Source: CAVYPR01 sp963770505 (GTDB taxonomy: Bacteria; Actinomycetota; Acidimicrobiia; Acidimicrobiales; RAAP-2). Taken from it: 64,000 nucleotides of DNA. The position numbers and the translations under genes are program-made. Location of the stretch: assembly GCA_963770505.1 (NCBI GenBank), contig CAVYPR010000002.1, positions 79,027-143,026 on the forward strand, given 5' to 3'. This document shows, piece after piece, positions 19,410 to 28,668 of the stretch (position 1 is its first letter; each line of letters starts with the position of its first letter). The notes under the pieces are model-generated. The model was given only the letters and a program-made list of their open reading frames with translations. It was not told where the DNA came from and did no database searches.

Positions 19410-19426
19410 GCCCGAGAAGCTCGGGC
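19410..19426. terminator. Hairpin between convergent genes
   Basis: Perfect 7-base stem GCCCGAG / CTCGGGC with loop AAG. It lies between the 3' end of the vWD/IPT gene and the 3' end of ctaF, where a bidirectional terminator is expected. No T-run on either side. Confidence 0.5.
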
Positions 19427-19438
19427 ACCAGCCGCCTC

Positions 19439-19876
19439 TTAGACGTTTCCCCCACGCCGGCTCTCGGCGGTGACCCCGACAAGGGCGATGACGATCAGGC
19501 TGACGGCCGGGGGCACGAACCACACCCCGAAGATGAACGTCATGACAAAGAGGAAGGCGCCCAATCCCAGGCAGAGCGGCCAGATGCTCGACCCCGGGAA
19601 GGAGCTGATGATGCCGGCGCCCTCGGCGATGGTGGCGTCGGAGCGGTCCTCGGGACGCTCGCCCACGGTGCGTTCGAGCTTCCCCCAGTAGAGGTAGCGG
19701 TAGCCGAGGAAGCGGCGGTGCCAGTAGTAGTAGAAGGAGCCGGGGACCAGGCCGAGGAGGCACGAGCCGAGCAGCATCATCCCGCCGCCGTCCTCGTAGC
19801 CGATGAACCAGTAGATCAGGCCGATGGCGCCGAAGAAGACCCCGACGCCGATCAGGAAGAGCCCCTCGATCTTCAT
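19439..19876 (-). CDS. ctaF: Cytochrome c oxidase subunit IV, actinobacterial type
   Basis: Small accessory subunit of the aa3 oxidase. The 145-residue protein starts MKIEGLFLIGVGVFFGAIGL and has two N-terminal and two C-terminal hydrophobic helices separated by a hydrophilic stretch with YWGKLERTVGERPEDRSDA, as in the CtaF family. Its ATG overlaps the ctaD TGA (ATGA), so it is translated with ctaD. Confidence 0.9.
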   Translation of the reverse strand: MKIEGLFLIGVGVFFGAIGLIYWFIGYEDGGGMMLLGSCLLGLVPGSFYYYWHRRFLGYRYLYWGKLERTVGERPEDRSDATIAEGAGIISSFPGSSIWPLCLGLGAFLFVMTFIFGVWFVPPAVSLIVIALVGVTAESRRGGNV

Positions 19877-21694
19877 GAGCCCGGCGCCTCCGCCGGAGCC
19901 GCCACCGCCCCGTTCGTCCGACCGTGTCCGTTGCTGGATCCGTTGTGGCCGGGTCCGTGGGCCAGTACCGGGTGGTCAGGATGGTTGTAGTCCCAGGTGG
20001 GCCGCTCGGACCGGATCGGCGGCAGGTGGGTGTAGTTGTGGTGGGGCGGGGGCGAGGTGGTGAACCACTCGAGGGTGTGGGCGTCCCACGGGTTGTTCCC
20101 GGCCGGCACCGGTCGGCGCCATGAGATCCAGAGGTTCACCAGCAGGATGGCGAAGGAGGCGGCGATGATGAAGGCCCCGATGGTCGAGGCGATGTTCCAC
20201 GACTGCCATCCGAGGTCGGTCGGATAGGTGGCCACGCGGCGGGGCATGCCCCTCAGACCCACGATGTACTGGGGCGTGAAGGTGACCCAGAACCCGACGA
20301 AGAGGATCCAGAAGTGCCACTTGCCCAGGCGCTCGTCGAGCATCCGGCCGAACATCTTCGGATACCAGTAGTAGAGGCCGGCAAAGCCGGCGAACACCGT
20401 CGTGCCGAACAGCACCTGGTGGAAGTGGGCCACCACGAAGTAGGTGTCGTGGGTGAAGAAGTCGATGGGGGGTGAGGCCAGCATCACGCCCGTGACCCCG
20501 CCCATCAAGAAGGCGAAGAGGAACCCGATGCAGAAGAGCATCGGGGTGGTGAACCGAAGCTGGCCCCGCCACATGGTGCCGATCCAGTTGAAGAACTTGA
20601 TGCCGGTGGGCACGGCGATCAGCAGGCTGAGCAGGGAGAAGAAGGGCAGCAGGACCACGCCGGTGGTGAACATGTGGTGCGCCCAGACCCCGGTGGACAA
20701 GGCGGCGATGGCCATGGTGGCGAAGACCATCCCCTTGTAGCCGAAGACGGGCTTGCGCGAGAAGACGGGGAAGACCTCGGTGGCGATGCCGAAGTAGGGC
20801 AGGGCCAGGATGTACACCTCGGGGTGGCCGAAGAACCAGAAGAGGTTCTGCCACAGCACCGGCGACCCGCAGGCGTTCGGCGCGGGCACCGCGGGATGGC
20901 CCGCGGTCGCCGTGGTGGTACAGCCCACCACTGTGTAGATGTGGGTCCCGAAGTGCCGGTCGACCACCAGCATGACGACCGCCGCGGTGAGGACCGGGAA
21001 GGCGATGAGGATCAGGATGCCGGTGACCAGCATGTTCCAGGTGAAGATGGGCATTCGGAACATGGTCATGCCCGGGGCGCGCAGGTAGAAGATGGTGGCC
21101 ACCAGGTTGACGCCGGTGAAGATGGCCGAGAAGCCGGTCAGGGCCAGCGCCATGAGCCAGGCGTCGGCGCCTGCGCCCGGGGAGTTGGTGACGTTGGAGA
21201 GGGGGGCGTAGGCCACCCAGCCGAAGTTGGCGGCGCCGCCGGCCACGAAGAAGCCCATCAGCATGGTGATCGACCCGCCCAGGTACAGCCAGTAGGAGAG
21301 GGCGTTCAGCCGAGGGAAGGCCATGTCCGGGGCGCCCACCTGCAGCGGCACGATGTAGTTGGCCAGGCCCCCGAAGGCGAACGGCCCGGCGAACAGGTAC
21401 AGCATCAGGCTGCCGTGCATGGTGAACAGCTCGTTGAACTGCTGCGAAGGTGACGAACGAGCTGGTGGGCGAGGCCAGCTGCACCCGCATCCCCAGGGCC
21501 AGCAGGCCGGCGATGTAGAAGATCACGATCGAGGTGATCATGTAGCTGAGGCCGATCACCTTGTGGTCGGTGCTGGTGAACCACTTGAGCAGGCCGCTCG
21601 GGCCGTGCTCCTCGTGGCCGTGGGCCGCCTCGGCCTCGTAGACGACCGGGGGGTGGCCCGCCCCCGCCACCGGCGGAACGATCACATCGGTCAT
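19873..21694 (-). CDS. ctaD: Cytochrome c oxidase subunit I (one frameshift)
   Basis: Catalytic subunit with heme a, heme a3 and CuB. ATG 21694 overlaps the ctaC stop. The N-terminus contains LLKWFTSTDHKVIGLSYM. The frame then shifts near 21447 (VTFAAVQ to QFNELFTMHGSLMLYLFAGP); deleting one C restores it, and the span carries one extra base. After it come WFFGHPEVYILALPYFG with the CuB His-Tyr pair, the double-His segment GVWAHHMFTTG, and the HDTYFVVAHFHQVLFG heme region. The tail is hydrophilic and rich in Gly, Asn and Pro. Confidence 0.93.
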
Positions 21695-22536
21695 CAGGAA
21701 GCCTTCCCCTGGAGGATCTGTCGCTTGGCCTTGGCGATGGACCCCGAGGAGCTCGGTGTCCGCTGCTCCTGCTGCACCCAGGACGTGAACTGCGAGCTCG
21801 TGACCGCCTTCACCCGGAAGAGCATGAGGGAGTGATAGAGGCCGCAGAACTGGGTGCACTGGCCCCGGAAGGTGCCGGTGTGGGTGATGTTGAGGTCGAA
21901 CTGGTTGGTCACGCCGGGCAGGGCGTAGCGGCTGAAGTTGAACTCGGGCACGTAGAAGCCGTGGATGACGTCGGCCGAGCGGAGGAAGATGTGGACCGTG
22001 TCGTGGGCCGGCACCACCATCTCGGGGTTCTGGGTCTCGATCCCGAGGACCTTCACGTCGTACTTGGGGTACTGGAACTCCCACCCCCACTGGAAGGCGG
22101 TGACGTTGACGGTCACCGGGTCGCCGCTGGACGTGACGGCGTCCACCTCGTTCTCGGTGATGAAGGTGAAGACGAACAGGACCAGCACGATCACCACCGG
22201 AACGATCGTGTAGAAGATCTCGAAGACCGTGTGGTACTGGAACTGGGCCGGGATGGCGTCGGACTTGTGCCGGTAGCGGAGGACCGCCCACAGGATCAGC
22301 ACGAAGACGAGGAGGAAGATGACGGCCCCGGCGATGAAGAAGCCCTGCCACAGCTTGAAGGCGGCCTGGCCCTGGGTGGTCGACCCCTTGAAGGCGCCGA
22401 ACGAGGGGACCTGGCAGCCCGAGAGGACCAGGGCCGACATCGCCACGGCGCCGACCGCCGCCCACCGTCGTGCCCGGGGCCCGAGCGGTCCCCGTCGACG
22501 GCGCGCCGGCGCAGGGCCGGTCATCGGCTGATCCAC
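21694..22536 (-). CDS. ctaC: Cytochrome c oxidase subunit II
   Basis: Carries the CuA site that accepts electrons from the bc1 complex. The 280-residue protein has a lipoprotein signal with lipobox LSGC, two transmembrane helices (FFIAGAVIFLLVFVLILWAV and FYTIVPVVIVLVLFVFTFIT) and the copper motif CTQFCGLYHSLM (Cys-x3-Cys-x3-His-x2-Met). FQWGWEFQYPKYDV is the aromatic patch. GTG 22536 lies nine bases after a -10-like GATAGT; ATG 22524 is an alternative. First gene of ctaC-ctaD-ctaF. Confidence 0.94.
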   Translation of the reverse strand: MDQPMTGPAPARRRRGPLGPRARRWAAVGAVAMSALVLSGCQVPSFGAFKGSTTQGQAAFKLWQGFFIAGAVIFLLVFVLILWAVLRYRHKSDAIPAQFQYHTVFEIFYTIVPVVIVLVLFVFTFITENEVDAVTSSGDPVTVNVTAFQWGWEFQYPKYDVKVLGIETQNPEMVVPAHDTVHIFLRSADVIHGFYVPEFNFSRYALPGVTNQFDLNITHTGTFRGQCTQFCGLYHSLMLFRVKAVTSSQFTSWVQQEQRTPSSSGSIAKAKRQILQGKAS

Positions 22537-22545
22537 GGCGGTGAC

Positions 22546-22573
22546 ACTATCGAAGTGGCCGGGGTAATTCGAA
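22546..22573 (-). promoter_or_regulatory. Putative promoter of ctaC-ctaD-ctaF
   Basis: On the minus strand, TTCGAA (22568-22573) and GATAGT (22546-22551) are separated by 16 bases; GATAGT ends 9 bases before the GTG at 22536. Confidence 0.4.
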
Positions 22574-22591
22574 GTTCCTGCTCGGGAACTC

Positions 22592-22633
22592 GCGCCGGGC
22601 CGTCCGGCCCGTCCGCGCCCGTCGGGCCGGCGC
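22592..22633. terminator. GC-rich hairpin downstream of the alkyl-sulfatase-like gene
   Basis: GCGCCGG (22592-22598) pairs with CCGGCGC (22627-22633), enclosing a smaller GGGCC/GGCCC hairpin. Located 35 bases past the end of the 22668-23957 gene and upstream of the ctaC promoter, so it would insulate ctaC. Confidence 0.4.
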
Positions 22634-22667
22634 GGGGTCTGCCGGCGGGATGGTCCCGGCCGGCCGG

Positions 22668-23957
22668 TCAGCCCGCGCCGGGCGCGTCGCCCGGGGACTC
22701 GCGGGCGGCCCAGCGGAAGATCCCGTGGGCCATCGTGGACGTCGCCCGGTCGGCCCGCAGCGAGTAGACCCGGTGCCGGACGGCTTGGACACCGGCGTCG
22801 TCGGGGGCAGCCAGCCAGGCCAGCTCGGCCAGGTGGCCGGCGAGCCGCAGGGACGCGTCGTCATCCGGCGGTCCCGTCCCCTCGGCCAGCCGCAGGGCGC
22901 GCTCGGCGAGCGCACCGGCCCCCCCGGACAGCTCCGCCAGCTCAGTGGCCAGCGCCCGCTCCGGCGCGGGCTGCAGGGTGGAGGGGTTGCCGTCCCACCA
23001 CCCGCCGTAGAGGCGCCAGACGTTGCGGACGATGAACTCGGGCTCGTCGTAGACCGGACGCAGGTACGGCCGGGCCGCCAGGCGCTCGGGCGGGCGCACG
23101 GTGTGCAGCGCCTCGTCGAGCCGGGCCCCGGCGTTCATGAGGTCGAGGGTCTGGTCGACCAGCGAGTCCAGCAGGTCGGCGGTGTCGGTGAGGGCGGTCC
23201 GCACGCGCTCGGCACCGACCACGGGGAACCCGTGGCCCGGGAGCAGGTACTCGGGGCCGAGGTCGACCATGCGGCGGAGCGCCTCGGCCCACTCCTTGGG
23301 GTAGCGCTGGACCTTCTGGGGGTTGCCGGCGTTGGGGGAGGCCCAGATGAACAGGTCGCCGCAGCACAGGACCCGGCGGTCGGCCTGCCAGGTCACGGTG
23401 TGGTCGTCGGTCTCCCCCTTCTCGTGGCGGAGCGCGAAAGGGGTTCCGCCCACCTCGAGGTCGAAGGTCTCGGCGTAGGTGACGTCGGGGTAGCGGTACT
23501 CGGTCGGCCACACCAGGTCGTCGAAGCCGAACTGGCGGCGGTTGACCGTCTGGTTGTACCCGGCGGTGAGGACGTAGCGGTCGAACCGCCGGGGCAGCGC
23601 CTCGTGGGCCACGACCGTCGGCGCGGGCCAGGACCGTTCGGCCGCCTCCTGCTCCCAGGGGCCCACCCCGAAGACGTGGTCGATGTGGCCGTGGGAGAAG
23701 ACGGCGGTGTGGAGCCGACCGGCCGACCACCGCCGCACCTCCTCGTGGACGATGGCGGCCACCGGCGAGCTGCCCGTGTCCACCAGGACGAGGCCGTCCT
23801 CGGTGTCGAAGGCCGAGACGTTGGCGAAGGAAGGGAGGAAGGCCACCCCGTCGCAGATCTCGACCAGCTCCCCCATGTGGCCGACCGGGTGGAAGCGGGC
23901 GGTCTCGACCTCGCCGCGCCAGAGCCGGTCGGCCAGGTCGAGCACGTCGTCGGCCAT
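22668..23957 (-). CDS. Metallo-beta-lactamase-fold hydrolase, alkyl sulfatase-like
   Basis: A 429-residue protein. The N-terminal MBL fold has the metal motif SHGHIDHVFG (HxHxDH), a second ligand block in KGETDDHT, GDLFIW and PGHG. The C-terminal ~150 residues are helical and resemble the alkyl-sulfatase dimerisation domain (LRPVYDEPEFIVRNVWRLYGGWWDGNPSTL spans it). Family members hydrolyse alkyl sulfates such as SDS or related esters; no signal peptide is seen, so the protein is probably cytoplasmic. It runs leftward, alone, with its 5' end near tatA. Confidence 0.85.
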   Translation of the reverse strand: MADDVLDLADRLWRGEVETARFHPVGHMGELVEICDGVAFLPSFANVSAFDTEDGLVLVDTGSSPVAAIVHEEVRRWSAGRLHTAVFSHGHIDHVFGVGPWEQEAAERSWPAPTVVAHEALPRRFDRYVLTAGYNQTVNRRQFGFDDLVWPTEYRYPDVTYAETFDLEVGGTPFALRHEKGETDDHTVTWQADRRVLCCGDLFIWASPNAGNPQKVQRYPKEWAEALRRMVDLGPEYLLPGHGFPVVGAERVRTALTDTADLLDSLVDQTLDLMNAGARLDEALHTVRPPERLAARPYLRPVYDEPEFIVRNVWRLYGGWWDGNPSTLQPAPERALATELAELSGGAGALAERALRLAEGTGPPDDDASLRLAGHLAELAWLAAPDDAGVQAVRHRVYSLRADRATSTMAHGIFRWAARESPGDAPGAG

Positions 23958-24011
23958 CTGCGCACCCCCATCGTCGGCCGGCGCGGGCCGGGCGGCCCAC
24001 GGGCTCCGGGG

Positions 24012-24227
24012 CTAGCTGGGGGAGGGGCCCTTCTCGTCGGAGGCCTTGACCGACGCGTCGCCCTTGTCCGCCTCGGTGGTCTGGGACTCCTTGAGGCCCT
24101 TTTCGAACTCGGTCTTGGCCGAGCCGAGATTGCGGGCGAACTTGGGGATGGCCGCGCCCCCGAAGAGGACGATCAGCACGACCACCAGGACGATGATCCC
24201 GTCCACACCGAAGATCTCTGCCAGCAT
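24012..24227 (-). CDS. tatA: Sec-independent translocase subunit TatA
   Basis: Forms the pore-like assembly that exports folded twin-Arg proteins; the Rieske subunit QcrA is a typical client. The 71-residue protein has one N-terminal helix (IIVLVVVLIVLFGGAAIP), the hinge FGG, and the amphipathic helix KFARNLGSAKTEFEKGLKE, followed by an acidic tail. ATG 24227 is set by AAGGAGAC 4 bases upstream; an upstream in-frame extension lacks a ribosome-binding site. No tatC nearby. Confidence 0.9.
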   Translation of the reverse strand: MLAEIFGVDGIIVLVVVLIVLFGGAAIPKFARNLGSAKTEFEKGLKESQTTEADKGDASVKASDEKGPSPS

Positions 24228-24353
24228 CACTGTCTCCTTGCCTGGTGGCCGGTCACGACCGCCACCCCTCAAAGGTTAGACCCAGTCCTCTGCGGCCGTT
24301 ACCCGGGCCACCCCTCTCTCCGGCGCGGCGCCCCCGGCCGGATGCCGGGGCGT

Positions 24354-24779
24354 TCAGGGTCCGGCCAGCAGGATCCCCATGAACAGGGCGGCCACCGAGC
24401 ACAGGCCGGCCACCGACCCCCACGCGGCCAGTCCGGCCTTGGTGGTGGCCCGCCCGTGGAGGAAGGCGGCCAGGCCGGCCAGGGCCACCACGGCGATCTT
24501 GACGCCGAGCACCACCTTCCAGGCCGTGGTCTGGCCGGCCAGGTGAAAGGTGGACACGTTCCAGAAGCCCGTCACCACCACGACCGCGAAGGCCGGCCAG
24601 CTGAGGCGGGCGAACGCCCGGGCCAGGGCCTGGGGCGCCCCCGCCTCGAGTCGTCGGGCGGCCGGCACCAGCCCGGCCATGACGAACTGTCCTCCCACCC
24701 AGACCGACGCCGCCAGGACGTGCAGGCCCAGGCGGACGGTTGTGGCCGCCGGGGCCAACCCCGACAGGGCGGCCGACAT
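24354..24779 (-). CDS. CopD-like four-helix membrane protein
   Basis: A 141-residue protein with four hydrophobic helices: GLHVLAASVWVGGQFVMAGL, FAVVVVTGFWNVSTF, VVLGVKIAVVALAGLAAFLH and GSVAGLCSVAALFMGILLA. The H(V)LAASVWVGG and GFWN motifs match the CopD/YcnJ-like domain, associated with copper uptake or redox in the membrane. ATG 24779 starts 5 bases past the crotonase stop, so the two genes are co-transcribed. The substrate is unknown. Confidence 0.7.
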   Translation of the reverse strand: MSAALSGLAPAATTVRLGLHVLAASVWVGGQFVMAGLVPAARRLEAGAPQALARAFARLSWPAFAVVVVTGFWNVSTFHLAGQTTAWKVVLGVKIAVVALAGLAAFLHGRATTKAGLAAWGSVAGLCSVAALFMGILLAGP

Positions 24780-24784
24780 GCGCC

Positions 24785-25558
24785 CTACTTCCCTTGCCAG
24801 TTGGGGGCGCGTTTCTCGGCGAAGGCCACGGGTCCCTCCATGGCGTCGGCCGAGGTGAAGACGATGGCCACGGCGGCGTCGTTGAGCTTCCACCCCTCCT
24901 CCTCGGGCACATCGGCGGCTTTGGCGATGAGCTCCTTGGAGTAGCGGATGGCCAGGGGGGCGTTGGCGGCGATGCGCTCGGCCAGCTCCAGGGCCTCCTC
25001 GAGCACCCGCTCGCCGGGCACCACCCGGTTGACCAGCCCGAGCTCGAGGGCCCGTCGGGCGTCGATGGGGTCGCCGGTCAGGGCCAGCTCCAGGGCGACG
25101 CCGACCGGCAGCCGCTTGGGGAGGCGGATCAGGGCGCCGGCCCCGGCGATCAACCCCCGCTTGGCTTCGGGGATCCCGATGCTGGCGTGGTCGGCCGCCA
25201 CCACCAGGTCGCAGGAGAGCATGATCTCGCAGCCGCCGGCCAGGGCCGACCCGTTGAGGGCGGCGATGATCGGCTTGGGGAAGACCCTCCTGGTGATGCC
25301 GGCGAACCCGCCGGGGGCGCCCATGATCGACCCGCCCTCCCCGGCCGAGAAGGCCTTCAGGTCCATGCCGGCCGAGAACGCCTTGTCGCCGCTGCCGGTG
25401 AGCACCACGGCGGCGACACCGTGGTCCTCGGCCAGCTCGTCGAGCGCCGCGGAGAGGGCCGAGCTGACCGCCCCGTTGATGGCGTTGCGGGCCTCGGGGC
25501 GGTTGATGGTGAGGACCTCCACCTTCCCCCGCCGCTCGCGCAGGACCTCGTCTGCCAT
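24785..25558 (-). CDS. Enoyl-CoA hydratase/isomerase (crotonase) family protein
   Basis: A 257-residue crotonase. The oxyanion-hole segment is AFSAGMDLKAF and the two catalytic Glu positions lie in ALAGGCEIML and GIPEAKRGLIAGAGAL, consistent with a hydratase. The ATG at 25558 has GGAGGAG 8 bases upstream. It is divergent from the GH1 gene and overlaps operonically with the CopD-like gene. The physiological substrate cannot be read from the sequence. Confidence 0.87.
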   Translation of the reverse strand: MADEVLRERRGKVEVLTINRPEARNAINGAVSSALSAALDELAEDHGVAAVVLTGSGDKAFSAGMDLKAFSAGEGGSIMGAPGGFAGITRRVFPKPIIAALNGSALAGGCEIMLSCDLVVAADHASIGIPEAKRGLIAGAGALIRLPKRLPVGVALELALTGDPIDARRALELGLVNRVVPGERVLEEALELAERIAANAPLAIRYSKELIAKAADVPEEEGWKLNDAAVAIVFTSADAMEGPVAFAEKRAPNWQGK

Positions 25559-25706
25559 GTCGCTCTCCTCCCGGGTTTCGTCATCGGCCTCGGCGCCGGC
25601 CGTCGCCCACCGCCCTCGGTTGGGCACGGGGCGGGCGACGGCGGCTGCGACGCTAGTGCGTTCGATGGCCCGTGGTGCCGGGGCGGACCGCAATGCCGGG
25701 CCGTGC

Positions 25707-25712
25707 CATGCT
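25707..25712 (+). promoter_or_regulatory. -10-like CATGCT for the GH1 gene
   Basis: Ends exactly 6 bases before GTG 25719; a weak match to TAnnnT but with the same spacing as other leaderless starts here. Confidence 0.3.
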
Positions 25713-25718
25713 GTCGGC

Positions 25719-27215
25719 GTGACGACGGAATCAGGAGGGGGGCTGGTTCCCCCCGGCTTCTTGTTCGGGGTGGCCACGTCGGGGTTCCAGATCGAGGGCG
25801 GGTTCAACGGCCCCGACGAACCGGCCAACAACTGGATCAGGTGGGAGCGGGGCGGGCGGATCGAACCCTCGGGCATCGCCTGCGACTTCTGGCGCCGCCC
25901 CGAGCAGGCGCTCGACCGTGCGGCGTGGCTCGGCTGCAACAGCTTCCGCCTGTCGGTGGAGTGGGCGCGCCTCGAGCCCACCGAGGGCGAGTTCGACGAG
26001 GCCGCGCTCGAGCACTACGAGGAGATCCTGGCCATGTGCGTCGAGCGCGGCATGGCCCCCATGGTGACCCTGCACCACTTCACCCACCCGTGGTGGCTGG
26101 GCGAGGAGTTCTGGCTGACCCCGGGCTCCCCGGACCGCTTCGGCGACTACGTGGCCCGGGTGGTGCCCCGCCTGGCCAAGTACTGCCGCCACTGGGTGAC
26201 GCTGAACGAGCCGAACATCGTGGCCCTCATGGGGTGGGTGGCCGGCGCCTGCCCCCCGGGACGCCGCGGGGCGGCGGCCGACGCCTGGGCCGTCGCCGAC
26301 AACCTCCTCACCGCCCACGTGCTGGCCTACCGGGCCGTCCACGCCGTCCAACCCGAGGCCGAGGTGACCACCAACACCAGCGCCTCCTCCCTCTACGACT
26401 ACGACCGCCTCCTCACCGACCTGCTGTGCGCCCGCAGCATGGGCGTCGCCCGGGACGACCTCGACGACTGGGTGGACGAGCGACGGGCCCTGCACGACGC
26501 GGCCTTCCCGCCCAAGACCGCCGGCGAGCTGGCCCTGCGACGGCTGTTCGCCGCCGTCTCGCCGTACGGCACCACACGGTCGGTCCCGGGCCTCTTGGGG
26601 GCGGCCCGTCCCCGACTGCGGAGCCCGTCGCCCCGCCGGGTCGTCGACGTCGTCTACGACGGCCCGGGCGACCGCGCCCTCGACGCCGTGGGCTTCGACT
26701 GGTACGACCCGGTGGCCAGCCACGCCATACGGATGCCGGGCCACCGCACCTCGGGGGGCCGGCGCAGCTGGGACCCCTCCCAGGCGATGTGGGACGTCCC
26801 GTCCAACCCGGCCGGGCTGACCGCCTGGTGCCGGGACTCGCACTCCTTCTCCCCCCAGGTCCCGGTGTGGGTGGTGGAGAACGGCATGGTCACGAGGGTC
26901 CACAACGGCCGCGCCTACCCGCGCCTGGACAACATGGACCGCCCCCGCTACCTGCGCCAGCACCTGGGGGCGGTGGTCGACGCCCTGGACGAGGGGGTCC
27001 CGGTGACCGCCTACCTGCACTGGTCGCTGGTCGACAACTACGAGTGGGGCTCCTACGAGCCGCGCCTGGGGATCTTCGGCATCGACCGTGACCGCGGCTA
27101 CGACGGCGTGCGCTGGCTGGAGACGGACGCCGACGGCAAGGACTCGGCCTCCACCTACCGCCGGCTCATCGCCGGCCTGCGAGACGGCGACCGATCGGTC
27201 CTCGAATCCGCCTGA
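25719..27215 (+). CDS. GH1 family beta-glycosidase
   Basis: A 498-residue retaining glycoside hydrolase. The family opening FLFGVATSGFQIEGG, the acid/base motif TLNEPN and the nucleophile motif VVENGM are present, with the C-terminal HWSLVDNYEWGSY block that binds the sugar. Length is typical. No signal peptide, so it probably acts in the cytoplasm on imported beta-glucosides or similar. GTG 25719 is preceded by a CATGCT -10-like box. A strong hairpin begins at the stop codon. Confidence 0.9.
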   Translation: MTTESGGGLVPPGFLFGVATSGFQIEGGFNGPDEPANNWIRWERGGRIEPSGIACDFWRRPEQALDRAAWLGCNSFRLSVEWARLEPTEGEFDEAALEHYEEILAMCVERGMAPMVTLHHFTHPWWLGEEFWLTPGSPDRFGDYVARVVPRLAKYCRHWVTLNEPNIVALMGWVAGACPPGRRGAAADAWAVADNLLTAHVLAYRAVHAVQPEAEVTTNTSASSLYDYDRLLTDLLCARSMGVARDDLDDWVDERRALHDAAFPPKTAGELALRRLFAAVSPYGTTRSVPGLLGAARPRLRSPSPRRVVDVVYDGPGDRALDAVGFDWYDPVASHAIRMPGHRTSGGRRSWDPSQAMWDVPSNPAGLTAWCRDSHSFSPQVPVWVVENGMVTRVHNGRAYPRLDNMDRPRYLRQHLGAVVDALDEGVPVTAYLHWSLVDNYEWGSYEPRLGIFGIDRDRGYDGVRWLETDADGKDSASTYRRLIAGLRDGDRSVLESA

Positions 27216-27239
27216 CGCCCGCCGGGCCGGCAGGCGTCA
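27213..27239 (+). terminator. Strong hairpin at the end of the GH1 gene
   Basis: TGACGCC-C-GCCGG pairs with CCGGC-A-GGCGTCA around a single central G, one mismatch in a 13-base stem. The TGA of the hairpin is the stop codon itself. A pyrimidine-rich TTAGCCTTCCTT follows. Confidence 0.6.
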
Positions 27240-27284
27240 CACGATCCTTAGCCTTCCTTCAGGAGAACGTCAGCGTCCGCCGCG

Positions 27285-27290
27285 CACAAT
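27285..27290 (+). promoter_or_regulatory. -10-like CACAAT for the DoxX-Rieske gene
   Basis: Ends 6 bases before GTG 27297, the spacing seen at other proposed leaderless starts. Confidence 0.35.
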
Positions 27291-27296
27291 CGTGGC

Positions 27297-28578
27297 GTGC
27301 AACGGTCGCCGGACACCCCCCTCCCGCCGCGGCCCGAGCCCTCCCGGGCGCGCCGGGCGTTCCTGTCGCCGCCCCCTGGGGCCCCGTCCATGGCGGGCTG
27401 GGCCATCCTGCCGCTGCGCGCCTTCCTCGGGGTGACCTTCCTCTTCGCCGGCCTGCAGAAGCTGGCCAACCCCAACTTCTTCAACCCCCAGAACCCGTCG
27501 GGCATCCAGGCCCAGCTCATCGCCTCCGAGCGCATCAGCCCGCTGCACGCGCTGTTGGGCCGCCTCCTCCACGTGGCCACGCCGGTCGGCGTGCTGATCG
27601 CTCTGGGCGAGGTGGCGGTGGGCACGGGGGCCCTCCTCGGGCTGTGGACCCGGCTGGCGGCCCTGGGCGGGATGGCGCTCTCCCTCCTCCTCTTCCTCAC
27701 GGTGAGCCTGCACGCCTCCCCCTACTACACCGGCGCCGACATCGTCTTCCTCTTCGCCTGGACGCCGCTGGTGGCCGCCGGGGCGGGCGGAGTGCTCTCG
27801 CTCGACGCCGTGCTGGCCTCGCGGGCCCACGAGGAGGTCGGCCTCGGGACACCGACCCGGGTACCGGTCCGGTTCTCGGTGGTACAGGGGCTGTGCGGCA
27901 ACTACCACGACGGCCGGTGCCGGGCCCGCTCGGGCGAGGCGTGCTCCCCGACGGGCTGCCCGTTCCTCGAGGAGCGTCCCGGGAGGGCCGAGCGCAGGGC
28001 GGCCACCGAGGTGCGTCGCCGCACGGTCGTCCTCGGGGCGGCGGCGGTCGGCGTGACGGCGGTGGCCGCGCTCTTCACCGCTGGGCTGGCCGCGGCCGTG
28101 GGCCGGCTCGTGGGCGGGGCGAAGCCGCCGACGGGCGCCGGCACGGCCACCCTCGGGCCGCCGTCGCGTTCCACCACCACCACGCAGAGGGCGCCCTCGA
28201 CCACCACACCCTCGGCCACCGCGCCATCGACCACCACCACCACCACCCCGCGCCGTCACGGAGCCGGCCGGCACCGCCGTCGGCCCGGCGGCCGACGTCC
28301 CGGTCGGAGGGGCGGCCCGGTTCACCGACCCGGCCAGCGGAGACCCGGCCCTGGTGCTCCAACCCGAGCAGGGGAGGTTCGTGGCCTTCGACGCGGTCTG
28401 CCCCCACGCCGGGTGCACGGTCGGCTACTCCTCGGCCGCCCGCCTCATCGTCTGCCCCTGCCACGGCTCGCAGTTCGACCCGACAACCGGGGCGGTGGAG
28501 GTGGGGCCGGCCCCCCACGGGCTGGCCCGGATCCCCGTGACCAAGGGGAGCGACGGCCAGCTGTACGCGGACGGCTGA
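27297..28578 (+). CDS. DoxX/DoxD membrane domain fused to a Rieske 2Fe-2S domain (one frameshift)
   Basis: Residues ~30-185 are a four-helix DoxX/DoxD-type domain (LPLRAFLGVTFLFAGLQKL, then ADIVFLFAWTPLVAAG). Residues ~195-235 form a hydrophilic linker with four Cys (CGNYHDGRC, then GEACSPTGC). A helix (VVLGAAAVGVTAVAALFTAG) and a Thr/Pro/Ser linker follow. The frame shifts near 28245, with one extra base over the span, and the next frame encodes the Rieske domain with ligands CPHAGCTVG and CPCHGSQF. This suggests quinone-linked membrane redox chemistry. The substrate is unknown; thiosulfate:quinone oxidoreductase small-subunit annotation would be by homology only. Confidence 0.78.
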
Positions 28579-28589
28579 CCCGAGCCGGC

Positions 28590-28638
28590 GGTCGAGAAGG
28601 CCTGGGGTCGAGGAGGGCCGGCGGTCGAGGAGGGCCGG
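28590..28638. repeat. Three imperfect 16-base tandem repeats
   Basis: Units at 28590-28605 (GGTCGAGAAGGCCTGG), 28606-28621 and 28623-28638 (both GGTCGAGGAGGGCCGG), in the short gap between convergent genes. No function inferred. Confidence 0.7.
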
Positions 28639-28668
28639 GGCCGAGCGGCGTCGGCGGCCCGGGTCCTC

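Noticed and set aside
27902..28246. Minus-strand small protein rich in Val and Asp
   Set aside because: Antisense reading of the Thr/Pro/Ser-coding linker of the DoxX-Rieske gene.
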